A stretch of DNA of 64,000 bases, taken from NCBI RefSeq assembly GCF_011064545.1, contig NZ_JAAMFG010000034.1, positions 186,001-250,000 of the forward strand, read 5' to 3'. This document shows positions 29,907 to 41,896 of the stretch, piece after piece. The position numbers and the translations under genes are program-made. The DNA comes from Wenzhouxiangella sp. XN24 (GTDB lineage: Bacteria; Pseudomonadota; Gammaproteobacteria; Steroidobacterales; XN24). The notes beneath the pieces were generated by a model. It did not search any database, was not told the origin of the DNA, and was given only the letters and a program-made list of their open reading frames with translations. Position 1 is the first letter of the stretch. Every line of letters begins with the position of its first letter.

Positions 29907-30662
29907 CTACTGCGCGTCGATACTCTGCCCCGTCGTGCCGCGCCCGTCCGGGCCCAGCAGGTAGAGATAGGGCCCGAGGATCTCTTCAGGCGTCTTGAGG
30001 CGCGCCGGGTCCTCGGCCGGATAGGCCTCGGCGCGCATGGCCGTGCGAGTCGCGCCCGGATTGACGGCGTTGACGCGGATTCCGGCCTTGCCGGCCAACT
30101 CATCGGCCAGCACCTGGTTCAACCCTTCGACGCCGAACTTGGAGACGGCGTAAGCGCCCCAATAGGCCTTGCCACGCCGGCCCACACCGCTGGAAGTGAA
30201 GATCACCGAGGCATCCTTGGACTTGAGAAGCAACGGCAACAGGCAACGGCAAAGTATGAACGGCGCCGTGAGATTCACGTGCAAGACGCGTTGCCACTGG
30301 GCGACGTCGTGATGCTCGATCGGTGTGCGTGCCCCGAGGATGCCGGCGTTGTTCACCAGCCCGTCCAGTCGTCCCCACTGTTCCTCGATCGCCGCGCTGA
30401 GACGATCGTAATCGGCGCCCACGGCGCGTTCCAGGTCGAGCGGGAAGATGGCGGGCATGTGTCCGCCGGCGGCGCAGATCTCGTCATAAACCGACTCGAG
30501 ATGACTGACCGTCCGCCCGAGCAGGATGACCGTTGCGCCGAGCCCGGCACTGGCTTTCGCAAGGGCACGGCCGATGCCCGCTCCGGCTCCCGTAATGAGT
30601 ATGACCCGGTCCTGCAGGGAGCCGGGAGGCGGTTCGTAATGCGTGATCTGTTGGCTATCCAT
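29907..30662 (-). CDS. yciK: YciK-type short-chain dehydrogenase
   Basis: NAD(P)-dependent oxidoreductase of unknown substrate. From the ATG at 30662 it is 251 residues. The cofactor motif is TGAGAGIG, followed by NNAGILG; the active site is a serine in FTSSGVGRRGKAYWGAYAVS, then Y-x-x-x-K in YAVSK. The N-terminal MDSQQITHYEPPPGSLQDRV matches YciK-type proteins. It is the last gene of the mtaD-ubiG-mupP operon, the position it also has in Pseudomonas, and converges on rluB. Confidence 0.9.
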   Translation of the reverse strand: MDSQQITHYEPPPGSLQDRVILITGAGAGIGRALAKASAGLGATVILLGRTVSHLESVYDEICAAGGHMPAIFPLDLERAVGADYDRLSAAIEEQWGRLDGLVNNAGILGARTPIEHHDVAQWQRVLHVNLTAPFILCRCLLPLLLKSKDASVIFTSSGVGRRGKAYWGAYAVSKFGVEGLNQVLADELAGKAGIRVNAVNPGATRTAMRAEAYPAEDPARLKTPEEILGPYLYLLGPDGRGTTGQSIDAQ

Positions 30663-30676
30663 GTGTTGTGTCGCTC

Positions 30677-31528
30677 TCATTGGTGCGCGCGGCCAGCCTG
30701 CCGCGCTGCGCGCCACGCCGTCCAGAGGTTGTCCAGGTTGCCGGGCAGCGCCCGCGGGTTGAATGCTGCCTTGTGCAGCCTCGCCAGCTGGCGGCGATAC
30801 AGGGCGGCCAGCACAAGGCCGGTGCGTTGCCTTGGGCGTTCCGCTGCGGGCAGGGTGCTGGAGGCTTCGTCCAGCGCGATACGAGCTTCACCGGCGAGTC
30901 GGTCGAGGCATGCCCGGGTCGCGGGATCGATGCGACCGTCTTCGCCCACCTGTTCCTCCGCGCCCGTCTCGACGATCCAGTCTCTCGGCAGCAGGCGGCG
31001 CCCTGCGGCGAGATCGCCGCGCAGTCCGGAGATGATCTCCACCAGCCGGATGCCGCTGCCGAGACGCTGTGCGAAACGCCTTGCTGCACGCTCGTTCTCC
31101 GGTTCCGAGACGCCGAGCGTGCCGACGATCATTTCTTGCAACACGCCGCTGGCCCGGTAGCAATACAGCGCGAGCTCTGCGTAATTCCTGCACGGCACCT
31201 CCTGCAGCTCGCTTTCCGCAGCATCGACGATTTCAAGCAGGTATTCGGGCTGGATCACGCCCTTCGGCGCAGCGTCCGCCAGCAGTCGGGTGGCCGGGTG
31301 CTGTTCCCGACCCGCACCGAAACCGCGGGCTTCGGCCCGCCACCATTCCAGCCGCGCCCGTGCGACCGCCGGCTCCGACGGGCGGCGGACCGACGCCATG
31401 ATCGCCGCGCGCAAGCTCCATAGTGCGGCGACCGTCTCGCGATGCTCGGCCGGAGTGAACAGCAGGCCGTACCACACGGGCGAACCCGGCGGCGCGTCCT
31501 CGGGGGCATCGAAACCGGTGTCGCTCAC
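30677..31528 (-). CDS. Squalene/phytoene synthase-like protein, possibly non-catalytic
   Basis: All-alpha trans-isoprenyl synthase fold of 283 residues. Family marks: ALWSLRAAIMAS near the N-terminus, YCYRASGVLQEMIVGTLG (the Y-x-x-A-G-x-V block) and RLVEIISGLRGDLAAGRRLL, which corresponds to the second Asp-rich motif. In active enzymes that motif reads RDxxED; here the first aspartates are replaced (SGLRGD), and no DxxxD is clear in the first site. It thus resembles NDUFAF6-type members that assist complex I assembly rather than make isoprenoids. It starts with GTG at 31528, overlapping the rmuC stop by four bases. Confidence 0.75.
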   Translation of the reverse strand: MSDTGFDAPEDAPPGSPVWYGLLFTPAEHRETVAALWSLRAAIMASVRRPSEPAVARARLEWWRAEARGFGAGREQHPATRLLADAAPKGVIQPEYLLEIVDAAESELQEVPCRNYAELALYCYRASGVLQEMIVGTLGVSEPENERAARRFAQRLGSGIRLVEIISGLRGDLAAGRRLLPRDWIVETGAEEQVGEDGRIDPATRACLDRLAGEARIALDEASSTLPAAERPRQRTGLVLAALYRRQLARLHKAAFNPRALPGNLDNLWTAWRAARQAGRAHQ

Positions 31529-32808
31529 GATGCCTCCGGATCCCCGGGCTGATCGACCTTGCGCGGCACGACGTCGAGTTCCGGCAGAGACTCCATTTCC
31601 TTGCGCGCCTGGACGCCGAGTTCGGTGAAGCGGCGCGCGCCCGGCAGGACCTGCCGTTCCATGGAGCCCACGGCGCTGTTGTAGGCCTCGACGCTGCTGG
31701 ACAGCGTGCGGCCCACGCGCGACAAGTGGCCGGTGAACGTGGCGAGGCGCTTGTAGAGATCGCTGGCGAGATCACGGATCTGCTTGGCGTTCTCGGCCAG
31801 CGCGACCTGCCGCCAGCCGTAGGCCACGGCTTTCAGCAGGGCGACGAAACTGGTGGGGGTCGCGAGAATCACGTGCTGGTTCAGGGCTTCATCCAGCAAC
31901 CCCGGGTCGCGGGCGAGGGCGGCGCTGAGAAACTGGTCCCCCGGGATGAACAGGATCACGAATTCCGGACTGCGTTCGAACTGCGACCAGTAGGCTTTCG
32001 CGGCCAGTTCGCGGACCCGCTCGCGGACCTTGCGCGTGTGTCGCTGCAAGGCGGCTTCACGTGTCGCGTCGTCGGGAGCCTCAACCGCGGCGAGATAGGC
32101 GTCCAGCGGTGTCTTGACGTCGACCACCAGTTGGCGGCCCTCGGCAAGGTGAACGATCATGTCGGGACGCAGGTTACCGTCTTCCGAAGGGGTGTGTTCC
32201 TGCTCGGTGAAATCGCAGTGTTCCACCATGCCCGCGAGCTCGACGAGGCGACGCAGGGTCATTTCCCCCCACTGGCCACGCACCTCGGGGCGGCGCAGGG
32301 CGGTGACGAGATTGCGGGTCTCGGCATTCAACGTCTGCTGGCTCAGGCTGATCGATTCGAGCAGGCCGCGGATATTGCCGAAGGCCTCATGGCGCTCCTT
32401 CTCGATCTCAGCGATCTGGCGTTCCGTTTTTTGCAGTGCCTCGCGGATCGGGGATACCAGCGCTTCGACCGCCGTTTCCCGCGCCTTGAGGTCGCTCTGG
32501 GCGTGGGAGCGATGCACGTCGAGGTTCTGTTTCGCCAGGTCGAGAAAGCTGCGGCTGTTGTCCTGCAAGGAGCGCCGGGCGAGCGTGTCGAACACATGGG
32601 CCAGGCGCTGCTCGGCCTGGGCGAGCGTGGCGTCGCGCTCCTCGTCAGCCAGTGCCCGGGCCTCGAGCCGGCTTTCCGCCACGGCGAGCTTTTCCCGCGC
32701 CCGGGCGATCCGGGGTTGCAGGACCAGGAGCGTGAAGACGATGCCGAGTGCGAGACCGCCCAGCCCGATGGCGGCAGGTATCCAGATCGCGGCATCGATG
32801 GGCGTCAT
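31525..32808 (-). CDS. rmuC: DNA recombination protein RmuC
   Basis: Membrane-anchored nuclease-fold protein that limits inversions at short repeats in E. coli. It is 427 residues: an N-terminal transmembrane helix (about 8-30), a coiled coil (about 35-150), then the RmuC core with GQWGEMTLRRLVELAGMVEH, NLRPDMIVHLAEGR and VVDVKTPLDAYLAA (PD-(D/E)xK-like), and FVILFIPGDQFLSAAL. It overlaps the neighbours on both sides by four bases, so it is co-translated within the mtaD-yciK operon. This is not its usual neighbourhood as far as I know. Confidence 0.94.
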   Translation of the reverse strand: MTPIDAAIWIPAAIGLGGLALGIVFTLLVLQPRIARAREKLAVAESRLEARALADEERDATLAQAEQRLAHVFDTLARRSLQDNSRSFLDLAKQNLDVHRSHAQSDLKARETAVEALVSPIREALQKTERQIAEIEKERHEAFGNIRGLLESISLSQQTLNAETRNLVTALRRPEVRGQWGEMTLRRLVELAGMVEHCDFTEQEHTPSEDGNLRPDMIVHLAEGRQLVVDVKTPLDAYLAAVEAPDDATREAALQRHTRKVRERVRELAAKAYWSQFERSPEFVILFIPGDQFLSAALARDPGLLDEALNQHVILATPTSFVALLKAVAYGWRQVALAENAKQIRDLASDLYKRLATFTGHLSRVGRTLSSSVEAYNSAVGSMERQVLPGARRFTELGVQARKEMESLPELDVVPRKVDQPGDPEAS

Positions 32809-33488
32809 GCAACCCCCAGCAGTGCGCCGAGTTCACCCGCCAGCGGCGTGAGACCGTCCGGCGCATGCATCAGCCGATCGGCCTGCCAGGCCGCGGGATC
32901 GTCGTCCGCAGGGATATATCCCCAGGTCGCCGCGATGGTGTACATGCCGGCGGCGCGACCCGCCTGGATATCGCGGATATTGTCGCCGACATAAACGCAG
33001 CGCTTTGCGGCCAGGCCGAGCTCCCGCGCGGCATGCAGCAGCGGCATCGGGTGAGGCTTGGCGAAGGGCAGGGTATCGCCGCTGATGACGGTACCGGCCC
33101 GTTCGCTGAGCCCGAGCGCCGCCAGCAGCGGCTCGGTGAGCCAGCCCGGCTTGTTGGTGACGATGCCCCAGGCGACGTCGGCGGCGTCGAACGCGTCGAG
33201 CGCTTCCGCGACGCCGGGGAACAGCCGCGACTCGCGACACAGCCCCGCCTCGTAACATGCGAGGAAACGATTGCGCAGCTGGGCCATGCGGGCCGTGTCG
33301 AGTGTTTCGCCGTAGCCCAGCTGGATCATCCTCATGGCGCCCCATGAGACCCACGGGCGAACGCGTTCGAAGGGCAGGGCCGCGCGACCGTCGGCGGCCA
33401 GCAGGCTGTTGAGCGCCGCCGCAAGATCCGGCGCCGTGTCCGCGAGTGTCCCGTCGAGATCGAACAGGACGGCCGCCCGGTGAGTCAT
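32805..33488 (-). CDS. mupP: HAD phosphatase: MupP or phosphoglycolate phosphatase
   Basis: Haloacid dehalogenase phosphatase of 227 residues. The nucleophile and acid/base are D10 and D12 in [10 protein letters not shown]; motif II/III regions are GIVTNKPGW and [11 protein letters not shown], and motif IV is [12 protein letters not shown]. By sequence it would be labelled Gph. Its place directly after ubiG in the mtaD-ubiG-X-yciK operon is that of Pseudomonas MupP, which removes phosphate from N-acetylmuramic acid 6-phosphate in cell-wall recycling. The MupP reading rests on gene order. Both neighbours overlap it by four bases. Confidence 0.75.
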   Translation of the reverse strand: MTHRAAVLFDLDGTLADTAPDLAAALNSLLAADGRAALPFERVRPWVSWGAMRMIQLGYGETLDTARMAQLRNRFLACYEAGLCRESRLFPGVAEALDAFDAADVAWGIVTNKPGWLTEPLLAALGLSERAGTVISGDTLPFAKPHPMPLLHAARELGLAAKRCVYVGDNIRDIQAGRAAGMYTIAATWGYIPADDDPAAWQADRLMHAPDGLTPLAGELGALLGVA

Positions 33489-34204
33489 TGAGCCTCCGGC
33501 TTGCTGCTGTGCGCGAGATAGTTGACGTGGACGTTGCCGCCCAGGCGGCATTCGCGGGTGAAAGGGTTGTAATGCATGCCGGTGAAACCATGCAACTCCA
33601 GTTCCGCGGCGCGAATCCACTCGGCCATCTCGGAGGGCCGGATCAGCTTCCCGTATTCGTGTGTGCCCCGCGGGAGCAGGCGCAACACGTATTCCGCGCC
33701 GAAAATCGCCATCACCCAGGCTTTCGGGTTGCGATTGATGGTCGAGAAGAACACCTGGCCGCCGGGGCGCACCAGCCGGCTGCACGCGGTCACGACGAGC
33801 GACGGGTCGGGCACGTGTTCGAGCATTTCGAGACACGTGACGACATCGTAGCGCTCGGGGTGCTCGCGGGCATGCTCCTCCGCCGTGGATTTCAGGTACT
33901 CGATGTCGAAGCCGGAGTCACGCTGGTGGATCCGGGCGACCGCCAGGGGGGCCGCGGCCATGTCGATGGCCGTGACCTTCGCGCCGCGCGCCGCCATCGC
34001 CTCGGCGAGGATGCCTCCGCCGCAGCCGATGTCGAGCACGCGCTTGCCGTCCAGCCCGACGCGCTCGTCGATGAAAGTGAGCCGCGCGGGGTTGATGTCG
34101 TGCAGCGGCTTGAAATCGCCGTCTGTGTCCCACCAGCGGTCCGCCAGGGCCTCGAAGCGGGCGATCTCGGCTGCATCGACGTTGGCGTTGCTCGTTTCGT
34201 TCAT
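33485..34204 (-). CDS. ubiG: Ubiquinone biosynthesis O-methyltransferase UbiG
   Basis: SAM-dependent enzyme catalysing both O-methylations in ubiquinone synthesis. It is 239 residues starting [20 protein letters not shown]; the SAM motif is [13 protein letters not shown], followed by [11 protein letters not shown] and [12 protein letters not shown], all typical. The upstream in-frame extension is inside mtaD and not coding. Ubiquinone is the electron acceptor of the complex I encoded at the window start. It overlaps mtaD and mupP by four bases each. Confidence 0.96.
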   Translation of the reverse strand: MNETSNANVDAAEIARFEALADRWWDTDGDFKPLHDINPARLTFIDERVGLDGKRVLDIGCGGGILAEAMAARGAKVTAIDMAAAPLAVARIHQRDSGFDIEYLKSTAEEHAREHPERYDVVTCLEMLEHVPDPSLVVTACSRLVRPGGQVFFSTINRNPKAWVMAIFGAEYVLRLLPRGTHEYGKLIRPSEMAEWIRAAELELHGFTGMHYNPFTRECRLGGNVHVNYLAHSSKPEAQ

Positions 34205-35526
34205 TGTCTGTCTGCTCCTGCGATTCTGTCGCCCCATGTTGCCGCGCGTTCCATGATGGCGGTTTCGTCCAGGCGTGTGAGCCGGCCCTCCGCGACCATT
34301 CTGCGCCCGGCGACCCAGGTGTCGCTCACCTGGTCTCGCGTGGCGGTGTAGACCAGTTGCGCCACCGGGTCGTAGACCGGCCAGCTTCCCGGCCGTGCCA
34401 GGTCGATGCAGCACAGGTCGGCCCACTTCCCCGGCTCGATGGAGCCCGTCTCGTCGCCCAGGCCGAGCGCGCGGGCGCCATGGAGGGTCGCCATCGCCAG
34501 GGCCTGTTCTGCCGAGACGGCGTCGGCGCGCCCGGCCAGCCCCTTGGCCAGCAGTGCCGCACTGCGCATCTCCCCGATCATGTCCAGGTCGTTATTGCTC
34601 GCCGCACCATCGGTGCCGAGGCACACGTTCACGCCGGCGCCCAGCAGCTTCGCCACGGGACAGAATCCGCTGGCGAGCTTCAGATTGGATTCAGGGCAAT
34701 GGACGACACTGGAACCGGCCGCCGCCAGCATGTCGATTTCGCTGTCCTGCAGCTGGGTAGCGTGCACGGCCATCAGCAGCGGGGAGACGAGCCCGAGTTT
34801 ATCCAGCCGCGCCAGGGGACGCATGCCATAGTCCTTCACGCTGCCGGCCACTTCGTCGGCTGTTTCGTGGACATGAGTATGGACGGGCACTTCGAACTCG
34901 TCCGCGAGGCTGCGGACCTTGAGCAGCTGGTCGTCGTCCACTGTGTAGGGCGCGTGGGGTGCGAAGGCCGTGGTGACGAGCGGGTGGCTCTTGTATTCGT
35001 CCCGCAACTCCAGGCCCTTGCGCAGGTACTCCGCAGGATCCCCCGCCCAGACGGTCGGAAACTTGATCAGGATCATGCCGACGCAGGCGCGCATCCCCAC
35101 CCGTGCGGCGACGCGTGCCACGACATCGGGAAAGAAATACATGTCATTGAACGTGGTGGTGCCGCCCAGCAGCATCTCCGCCATCGCGAGCTCGGTGCCG
35201 TGTTCCACGAATTCCGCGCTCATCCAGCGCTGCTCCGCCGGCCAGATGTGTTGCTGCAGCCAGGTCATGAGCGGCAGGTCGTCGGCGAGACCCCTGAGCA
35301 AGGCCATCGCCGCATGCGTGTGGGCATTGACGAGCCCCGGGATCAGCAGGTGACCCGGCCGCTCGAGCACCTCGGCCGCATCGTATTTCTCGTGCGCTTC
35401 CGCAACGGGCAGCACGCCGACGAAGCGTCCCTGGCGGACAGCGACGGCGTGATGCTCCAGCACGCCGCCCCCCGCCGTGACCGGCGCGACCCAGCGGGCC
35501 TTGATCAGCGTGTCAATTTTCTCCAT
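34201..35526 (-). CDS. mtaD: TRZ/ATZ hydrolase, probable 5'-methylthioadenosine/SAH deaminase
   Basis: Amidohydrolase-fold deaminase of 441 residues. Metal ligands appear in [15 protein letters not shown] (H-x-H), [11 protein letters not shown], and [14 protein letters not shown] (the conserved aspartate). The family deaminates methylthioadenosine and related adenosine derivatives. It is the first gene of the leftward operon and divergent from mtnA, which acts in the methionine salvage pathway; methylthioadenosine is the entry compound of that pathway, so the pairing is functional. Confidence 0.92.
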   Translation of the reverse strand: MEKIDTLIKARWVAPVTAGGGVLEHHAVAVRQGRFVGVLPVAEAHEKYDAAEVLERPGHLLIPGLVNAHTHAAMALLRGLADDLPLMTWLQQHIWPAEQRWMSAEFVEHGTELAMAEMLLGGTTTFNDMYFFPDVVARVAARVGMRACVGMILIKFPTVWAGDPAEYLRKGLELRDEYKSHPLVTTAFAPHAPYTVDDDQLLKVRSLADEFEVPVHTHVHETADEVAGSVKDYGMRPLARLDKLGLVSPLLMAVHATQLQDSEIDMLAAAGSSVVHCPESNLKLASGFCPVAKLLGAGVNVCLGTDGAASNNDLDMIGEMRSAALLAKGLAGRADAVSAEQALAMATLHGARALGLGDETGSIEPGKWADLCCIDLARPGSWPVYDPVAQLVYTATRDQVSDTWVAGRRMVAEGRLTRLDETAIMERAATWGDRIAGADRQ

Positions 35527-35624
35527 GCTCGATCACTCTAGAGAGCGGCGGCCCGCATGCCGGCGGCTTGCCGAAGCCAGTCATTCTACCGCCCCGCGCC
35601 CGGGCGAACGAGTTTGTCAGCGTC

Positions 35625-36692
35625 ATGAAAGGTCAGCCCAGCCCTGTCGAACCCGACGATCCGACCGGAATCCGTGCCGTCACCTGGCGCGACGGCCGCC
35701 TCGACCTGCTCGACCAGCGTCGCCTGCCGGCCGATGTGCGTCGTGTCGTCTGCGAGGATGTCGACGCCGTCATCCATTGCATCCGGGACATGGTGGTTCG
35801 CGGCGCGCCGGCCATCGGCGTGACGGCGGCGTACGGGGCCGTGCTCGCGGCGCGTGCCCGACTCGAAGCCGACGGCGCAGGGTGGCTGGCCGGGTTCCGC
35901 ACCGATGTCGCGCGCCTGGCTCGCGCCCGGCCCACCGCAGTGAACCTGGCGTGGGCCGTGGCACGCATGCTCCGCGCGGCGGAAGCGGCGGCCGACGGCG
36001 CGGACCCGGTGAACGCCCTGCTCGACGAAGCGCGTCGCCTCCATGCGGAGGATATTGCGATGAACGTCGCGATGGCGAAGCACGGGGCGAACCTGCTCGA
36101 AACGCCCGGCAGCGTGATCACGCATTGCAACGCGGGCGCGCTCGCGACCGGGGGACTGGGCACGGCCCTGGGCGTGATTCGCGAGGCCTGGCGCCGCGGC
36201 CTCGTCACCCGCGTGTGGGTGGACGAAACGCGTCCCTGGCTGCAGGGCGCACGCCTCACGGCGTGGGAACTGGGGCGCGAAGGCATTCCAGCGACCATCA
36301 TCGCCGATTCCGCAGCGGCCCAGGTGATGCGAAAGGATCCCCCCACGTGGGCCATCGTCGGCGCCGATCGCGTGGCGGCGAACGGCGACGTGGTGAACAA
36401 GATCGGCACCTATTCGCTGGCCGTCAACGCGCGTCACCACGGGGTGCGTTTCATGGTCGTGGCGCCGACGTCCACGCTGGACGGAGCGACGCCCACGGGT
36501 GACGACGTGCCCATCGAGCAGCGCGACCCGGAGGAGCTCTGGGAGGCGGCGGGCGGCCTGCCCGCAGGCGCGGAGGCCACGAACCCGGCGTTCGACGTCA
36601 CCCCGGCCGGCCTGGTGGACGCCCTCGTGACGGAGCGTGGCGTCGCGATGCCGCCGGACGAAGACTCGGTGGCGGAACTGTTACGCGCCTGA
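35625..36692 (+). CDS. mtnA: S-methyl-5-thioribose-1-phosphate isomerase
   Basis: Converts methylthioribose-1-phosphate to methylthioribulose-1-phosphate in methionine salvage. From the ATG at 35625 it is 355 residues. Catalytic residues lie in ITHCNAGALATGGLG (cysteine) and VGADRVAANGDVVNKIGT (aspartate). The N-terminal AVTWRDGRLDLLDQRRLP and DMVVRGAPAIGVTAAYG are typical of the family. It is divergent from mtaD and 230 bp upstream of gyrA. In-frame starts further upstream exist but add non-conserved residues. Confidence 0.95.
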   Translation: MKGQPSPVEPDDPTGIRAVTWRDGRLDLLDQRRLPADVRRVVCEDVDAVIHCIRDMVVRGAPAIGVTAAYGAVLAARARLEADGAGWLAGFRTDVARLARARPTAVNLAWAVARMLRAAEAAADGADPVNALLDEARRLHAEDIAMNVAMAKHGANLLETPGSVITHCNAGALATGGLGTALGVIREAWRRGLVTRVWVDETRPWLQGARLTAWELGREGIPATIIADSAAAQVMRKDPPTWAIVGADRVAANGDVVNKIGTYSLAVNARHHGVRFMVVAPTSTLDGATPTGDDVPIEQRDPEELWEAAGGLPAGAEATNPAFDVTPAGLVDALVTERGVAMPPDEDSVAELLRA

Positions 36693-36922
36693 ATCGCGGC
36701 TTACGCAATCCCGGGCCGCCAGGCGCGATAAATACCCGGACCCTGTAGCCACCCTGCCTGTCGGGCCGAAAACACCTGAGACGGCGCCTCGGGCCGCTTT
36801 CAGACGCTCGGCGCCGCCCCCCTGTGTTAACATTACGCGCTTGTATCCGGCGCCGCTTCCGCACTGCAGCAAGCAGCGCTTCGGGCTTCTCAACTCTCTG
36901 AAAACAAACGGCCGACCACCTC

Positions 36923-39514
<2,592 letters not shown>

Positions 39515-39538
39515 AACGCTTTAACAGGGAGCAGACGA

Positions 39539-40618
39539 ATGGAACGGGTATTCAACTTCAGCGCCGGTCCGGCCGCGATACCGCTGGCAGTGCTCGAGCG
39601 CGCCCGGGACGAACTGGTCGACTGGCAGGGTTGCGGCATGTCGGTCATGGAGCTGTCGCACCGTGGCAAGGAGTTCATGTCGATCGCGGAACGCGCCGAG
39701 GCGGACCTGCGGCGACTGCTGGATATCCCGGCCGGCTACCGCGTGCTGTTCCTGCAGGGCGGCGCCTCCGCGCAATTCAGCGCGGTGCCGCTGAACCTCG
39801 CGGGACCCGACGACAAGGCGGACTACGTAGTCACCGGGTCATGGTCGAAGAAGGCACTGGCAGAGGGTCGCCGCTTCCTGAACGCCAACGTGGCCGCCGA
39901 CTCGGCCGGTACCGGGCACACGGAGATTCCCGATCCCGCGGGATGGGCGACGAGCAACGACGCCGCGTACCTGCACTACACGCCGAACGAGACCATCGGC
40001 GGCGTGGAGTTCCATTTCATTCCCGAAGTCTCGGCGCCGCTGGTCGCGGACATGTCGTCCACACTGTTGTCCCGGCCGCTGGATGTCAGCCGCTTCGGCC
40101 TGATTTACGCCGGCGCGCAGAAGAATATCGGTCCGGCGGGCCTCGCGATCGCCATCGTGCGCGAGGATCTCATGGGCCGGGCGCGCTCCACGACGCCGGT
40201 CACCATGGATTATCACCAGCAGTCCGAGGCGGGCTCGATGTACAACACGCCCCCCACCTGGGCGTGGTACATCGCGGGGCTGGTTTTCCAGTGGCTGCTG
40301 GAGGAAGGCGGACTCGAAGAGATGGAGCGGCGCAACCGGCGCAAGGCCGAGACGCTTTACGGGGCGATCGACGGCTCCGACTTCTATGCCAATCCGGTCG
40401 CGAAGCCGTCCCGCTCGTGGATGAATATTCCGTTCACGCTCGCCGACCCGTCACTGGACGGCAAGTTCCTGGAGCAGGCCAAGGCTGCGGGGCTCCTCAA
40501 TCTCAAGGGCCATCGTTCCGTGGGCGGCATGCGCGCGAGCATCTACAACGCGATGCCCCAGGCGGGCGTCGAGGCGCTCGTGGCTTTCATGACCGAGTTC
40601 GAACGCACCCACGGCTAG
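39539..40618 (+). CDS. serC: Phosphoserine aminotransferase
   Basis: PLP enzyme that makes 3-phosphoserine (and 4-phosphohydroxy-threonine in the vitamin B6 pathway). It is 359 residues. It starts MERVFNFSAGPAAIPLAVLE; LFLQGGASAQFSAVPLNL binds the cofactor phosphate, and the PLP lysine is in YAGAQKNIGPAGLAI. GGGAG lies before the ATG. It lies between gyrA and serA, so serine synthesis steps are clustered; serC after gyrA is also the Pseudomonas order. Confidence 0.97.
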   Translation: MERVFNFSAGPAAIPLAVLERARDELVDWQGCGMSVMELSHRGKEFMSIAERAEADLRRLLDIPAGYRVLFLQGGASAQFSAVPLNLAGPDDKADYVVTGSWSKKALAEGRRFLNANVAADSAGTGHTEIPDPAGWATSNDAAYLHYTPNETIGGVEFHFIPEVSAPLVADMSSTLLSRPLDVSRFGLIYAGAQKNIGPAGLAIAIVREDLMGRARSTTPVTMDYHQQSEAGSMYNTPPTWAWYIAGLVFQWLLEEGGLEEMERRNRRKAETLYGAIDGSDFYANPVAKPSRSWMNIPFTLADPSLDGKFLEQAKAAGLLNLKGHRSVGGMRASIYNAMPQAGVEALVAFMTEFERTHG

Positions 40619-40710
40619 CCCCGATCGGCCCGTCCGTAGGGGCGGACTGTTGCAATGCGGCATGAATCTGCCAATATCGAACGGATAATTCGGCGCCGCT
40701 GGAGAGCGAC

Positions 40711-41892
40711 ATGAGCTTCAAGATCCTGACCCTGAACAATATCGCCCTCGCAGGGCTCGAGCGGCTGCCACGCGACCGCTACGAGGTCGCTTCCGAGATC
40801 GGCCACCCGGACGCCGTGATGGTCCGGTCCGCCGATATGCACAAGGCCGACATCCCCGCCAGCGTGAAGGCGATCGGGCGCGCCGGGGCAGGGGTCAACA
40901 ACATTCCCGTAGAGCAGATGAGCCAGCGGGGCATCCCGGTGTTCAATGCGCCGGGCGCAAATGCCAACGCCGTGAAAGAACTCGTCGTCGGCGGGATGCT
41001 GCTCGCGGCGCGTAATCTTGCCGAGGCGTGGGATTACGTGCGCACGCTCGACGGGAACGCCGAGGAACTCCATCGCGCCGTGGAAAGCGGCAAGAAGAAG
41101 TTCGTCGGTTTCGAGTTGCCCGGGCGCAGCATCGGGGTGATCGGCCTCGGGGCCATCGGTGTCGAAGTCGCCAACACGGCACTGGCGCTGGGCATGGAGG
41201 TGATCGGCTTCGATCCGCGGATCACCGTCCAGCGGGCATGGCAGCTGGATTCCGGCGTTCGCCAGGCCACCAGCATCGACGAGTTGTTCAGCCGCTCCCA
41301 GATCATCACCGTCCACGTGCCGCTGGCCGAGGGGACCCGCGGGCTGGTGAATGCGGATCGTCTCGCCCTGATGAAACCCGGCGGCATCCTGCTCAACTTC
41401 GCCCGTGGAGAGATCGTGGACGATGCGGCGGCAATTGCCGCGCTGGATGCCGGAGGTCTCGGCCGTTACGTCACGGATTTCCCGACCGCAGCCAACAAGA
41501 GCCATCCGAAGGTCATCGCGTTGCCCCATCTCGGCGCATCGACGCGCGAGGCCGAAGAGAATTGCGCCATCATGGTGGCGGAACATCTCCGCGATTTCCT
41601 CGAAAATGGCAATATCCGGCATTCCGTCAACTTTCCCGAGTCCATCCTGCCGCGGATGTCGGGCAATACCCGGCTTGCGATCGCCAATGCCAACGTGCCG
41701 AACATGGTCGGACAGATCTCGACCGAGCTTGCCACGGCTGGCCTGAACATCTCCGACCTGCTGAACAAGTCCCGTGGCGAGATCGCCTATACGCTGCTGG
41801 ACGTCGACGGCGAGGTGCCACCCGGGGTGCTTGAACGGCTTGCAGGCATCCAGGGCGTCCTGTCGTTGCGGGTGGCCCCGGGAACGGCATGA
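40711..41892 (+). CDS. serA: D-3-phosphoglycerate dehydrogenase (with ACT domain)
   Basis: First enzyme of serine biosynthesis. It is 393 residues, a medium form: substrate/catalytic domain, NAD domain with GLGAIGVEVANTALALG, and a C-terminal ACT domain (about 320-390) for feedback by serine. Catalytic residues are the arginine of NFARGEIVDD, the glutamate after it, and the histidine of LPHLGASTREAEEN. ATG 40711 follows GGAGAG. Its position between serC and pheA interrupts the serC-pheA order seen in Pseudomonas and completes a serine module. Confidence 0.93.
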   Translation: MSFKILTLNNIALAGLERLPRDRYEVASEIGHPDAVMVRSADMHKADIPASVKAIGRAGAGVNNIPVEQMSQRGIPVFNAPGANANAVKELVVGGMLLAARNLAEAWDYVRTLDGNAEELHRAVESGKKKFVGFELPGRSIGVIGLGAIGVEVANTALALGMEVIGFDPRITVQRAWQLDSGVRQATSIDELFSRSQIITVHVPLAEGTRGLVNADRLALMKPGGILLNFARGEIVDDAAAIAALDAGGLGRYVTDFPTAANKSHPKVIALPHLGASTREAEENCAIMVAEHLRDFLENGNIRHSVNFPESILPRMSGNTRLAIANANVPNMVGQISTELATAGLNISDLLNKSRGEIAYTLLDVDGEVPPGVLERLAGIQGVLSLRVAPGTA

Positions 41893-41896
41893 GCCG

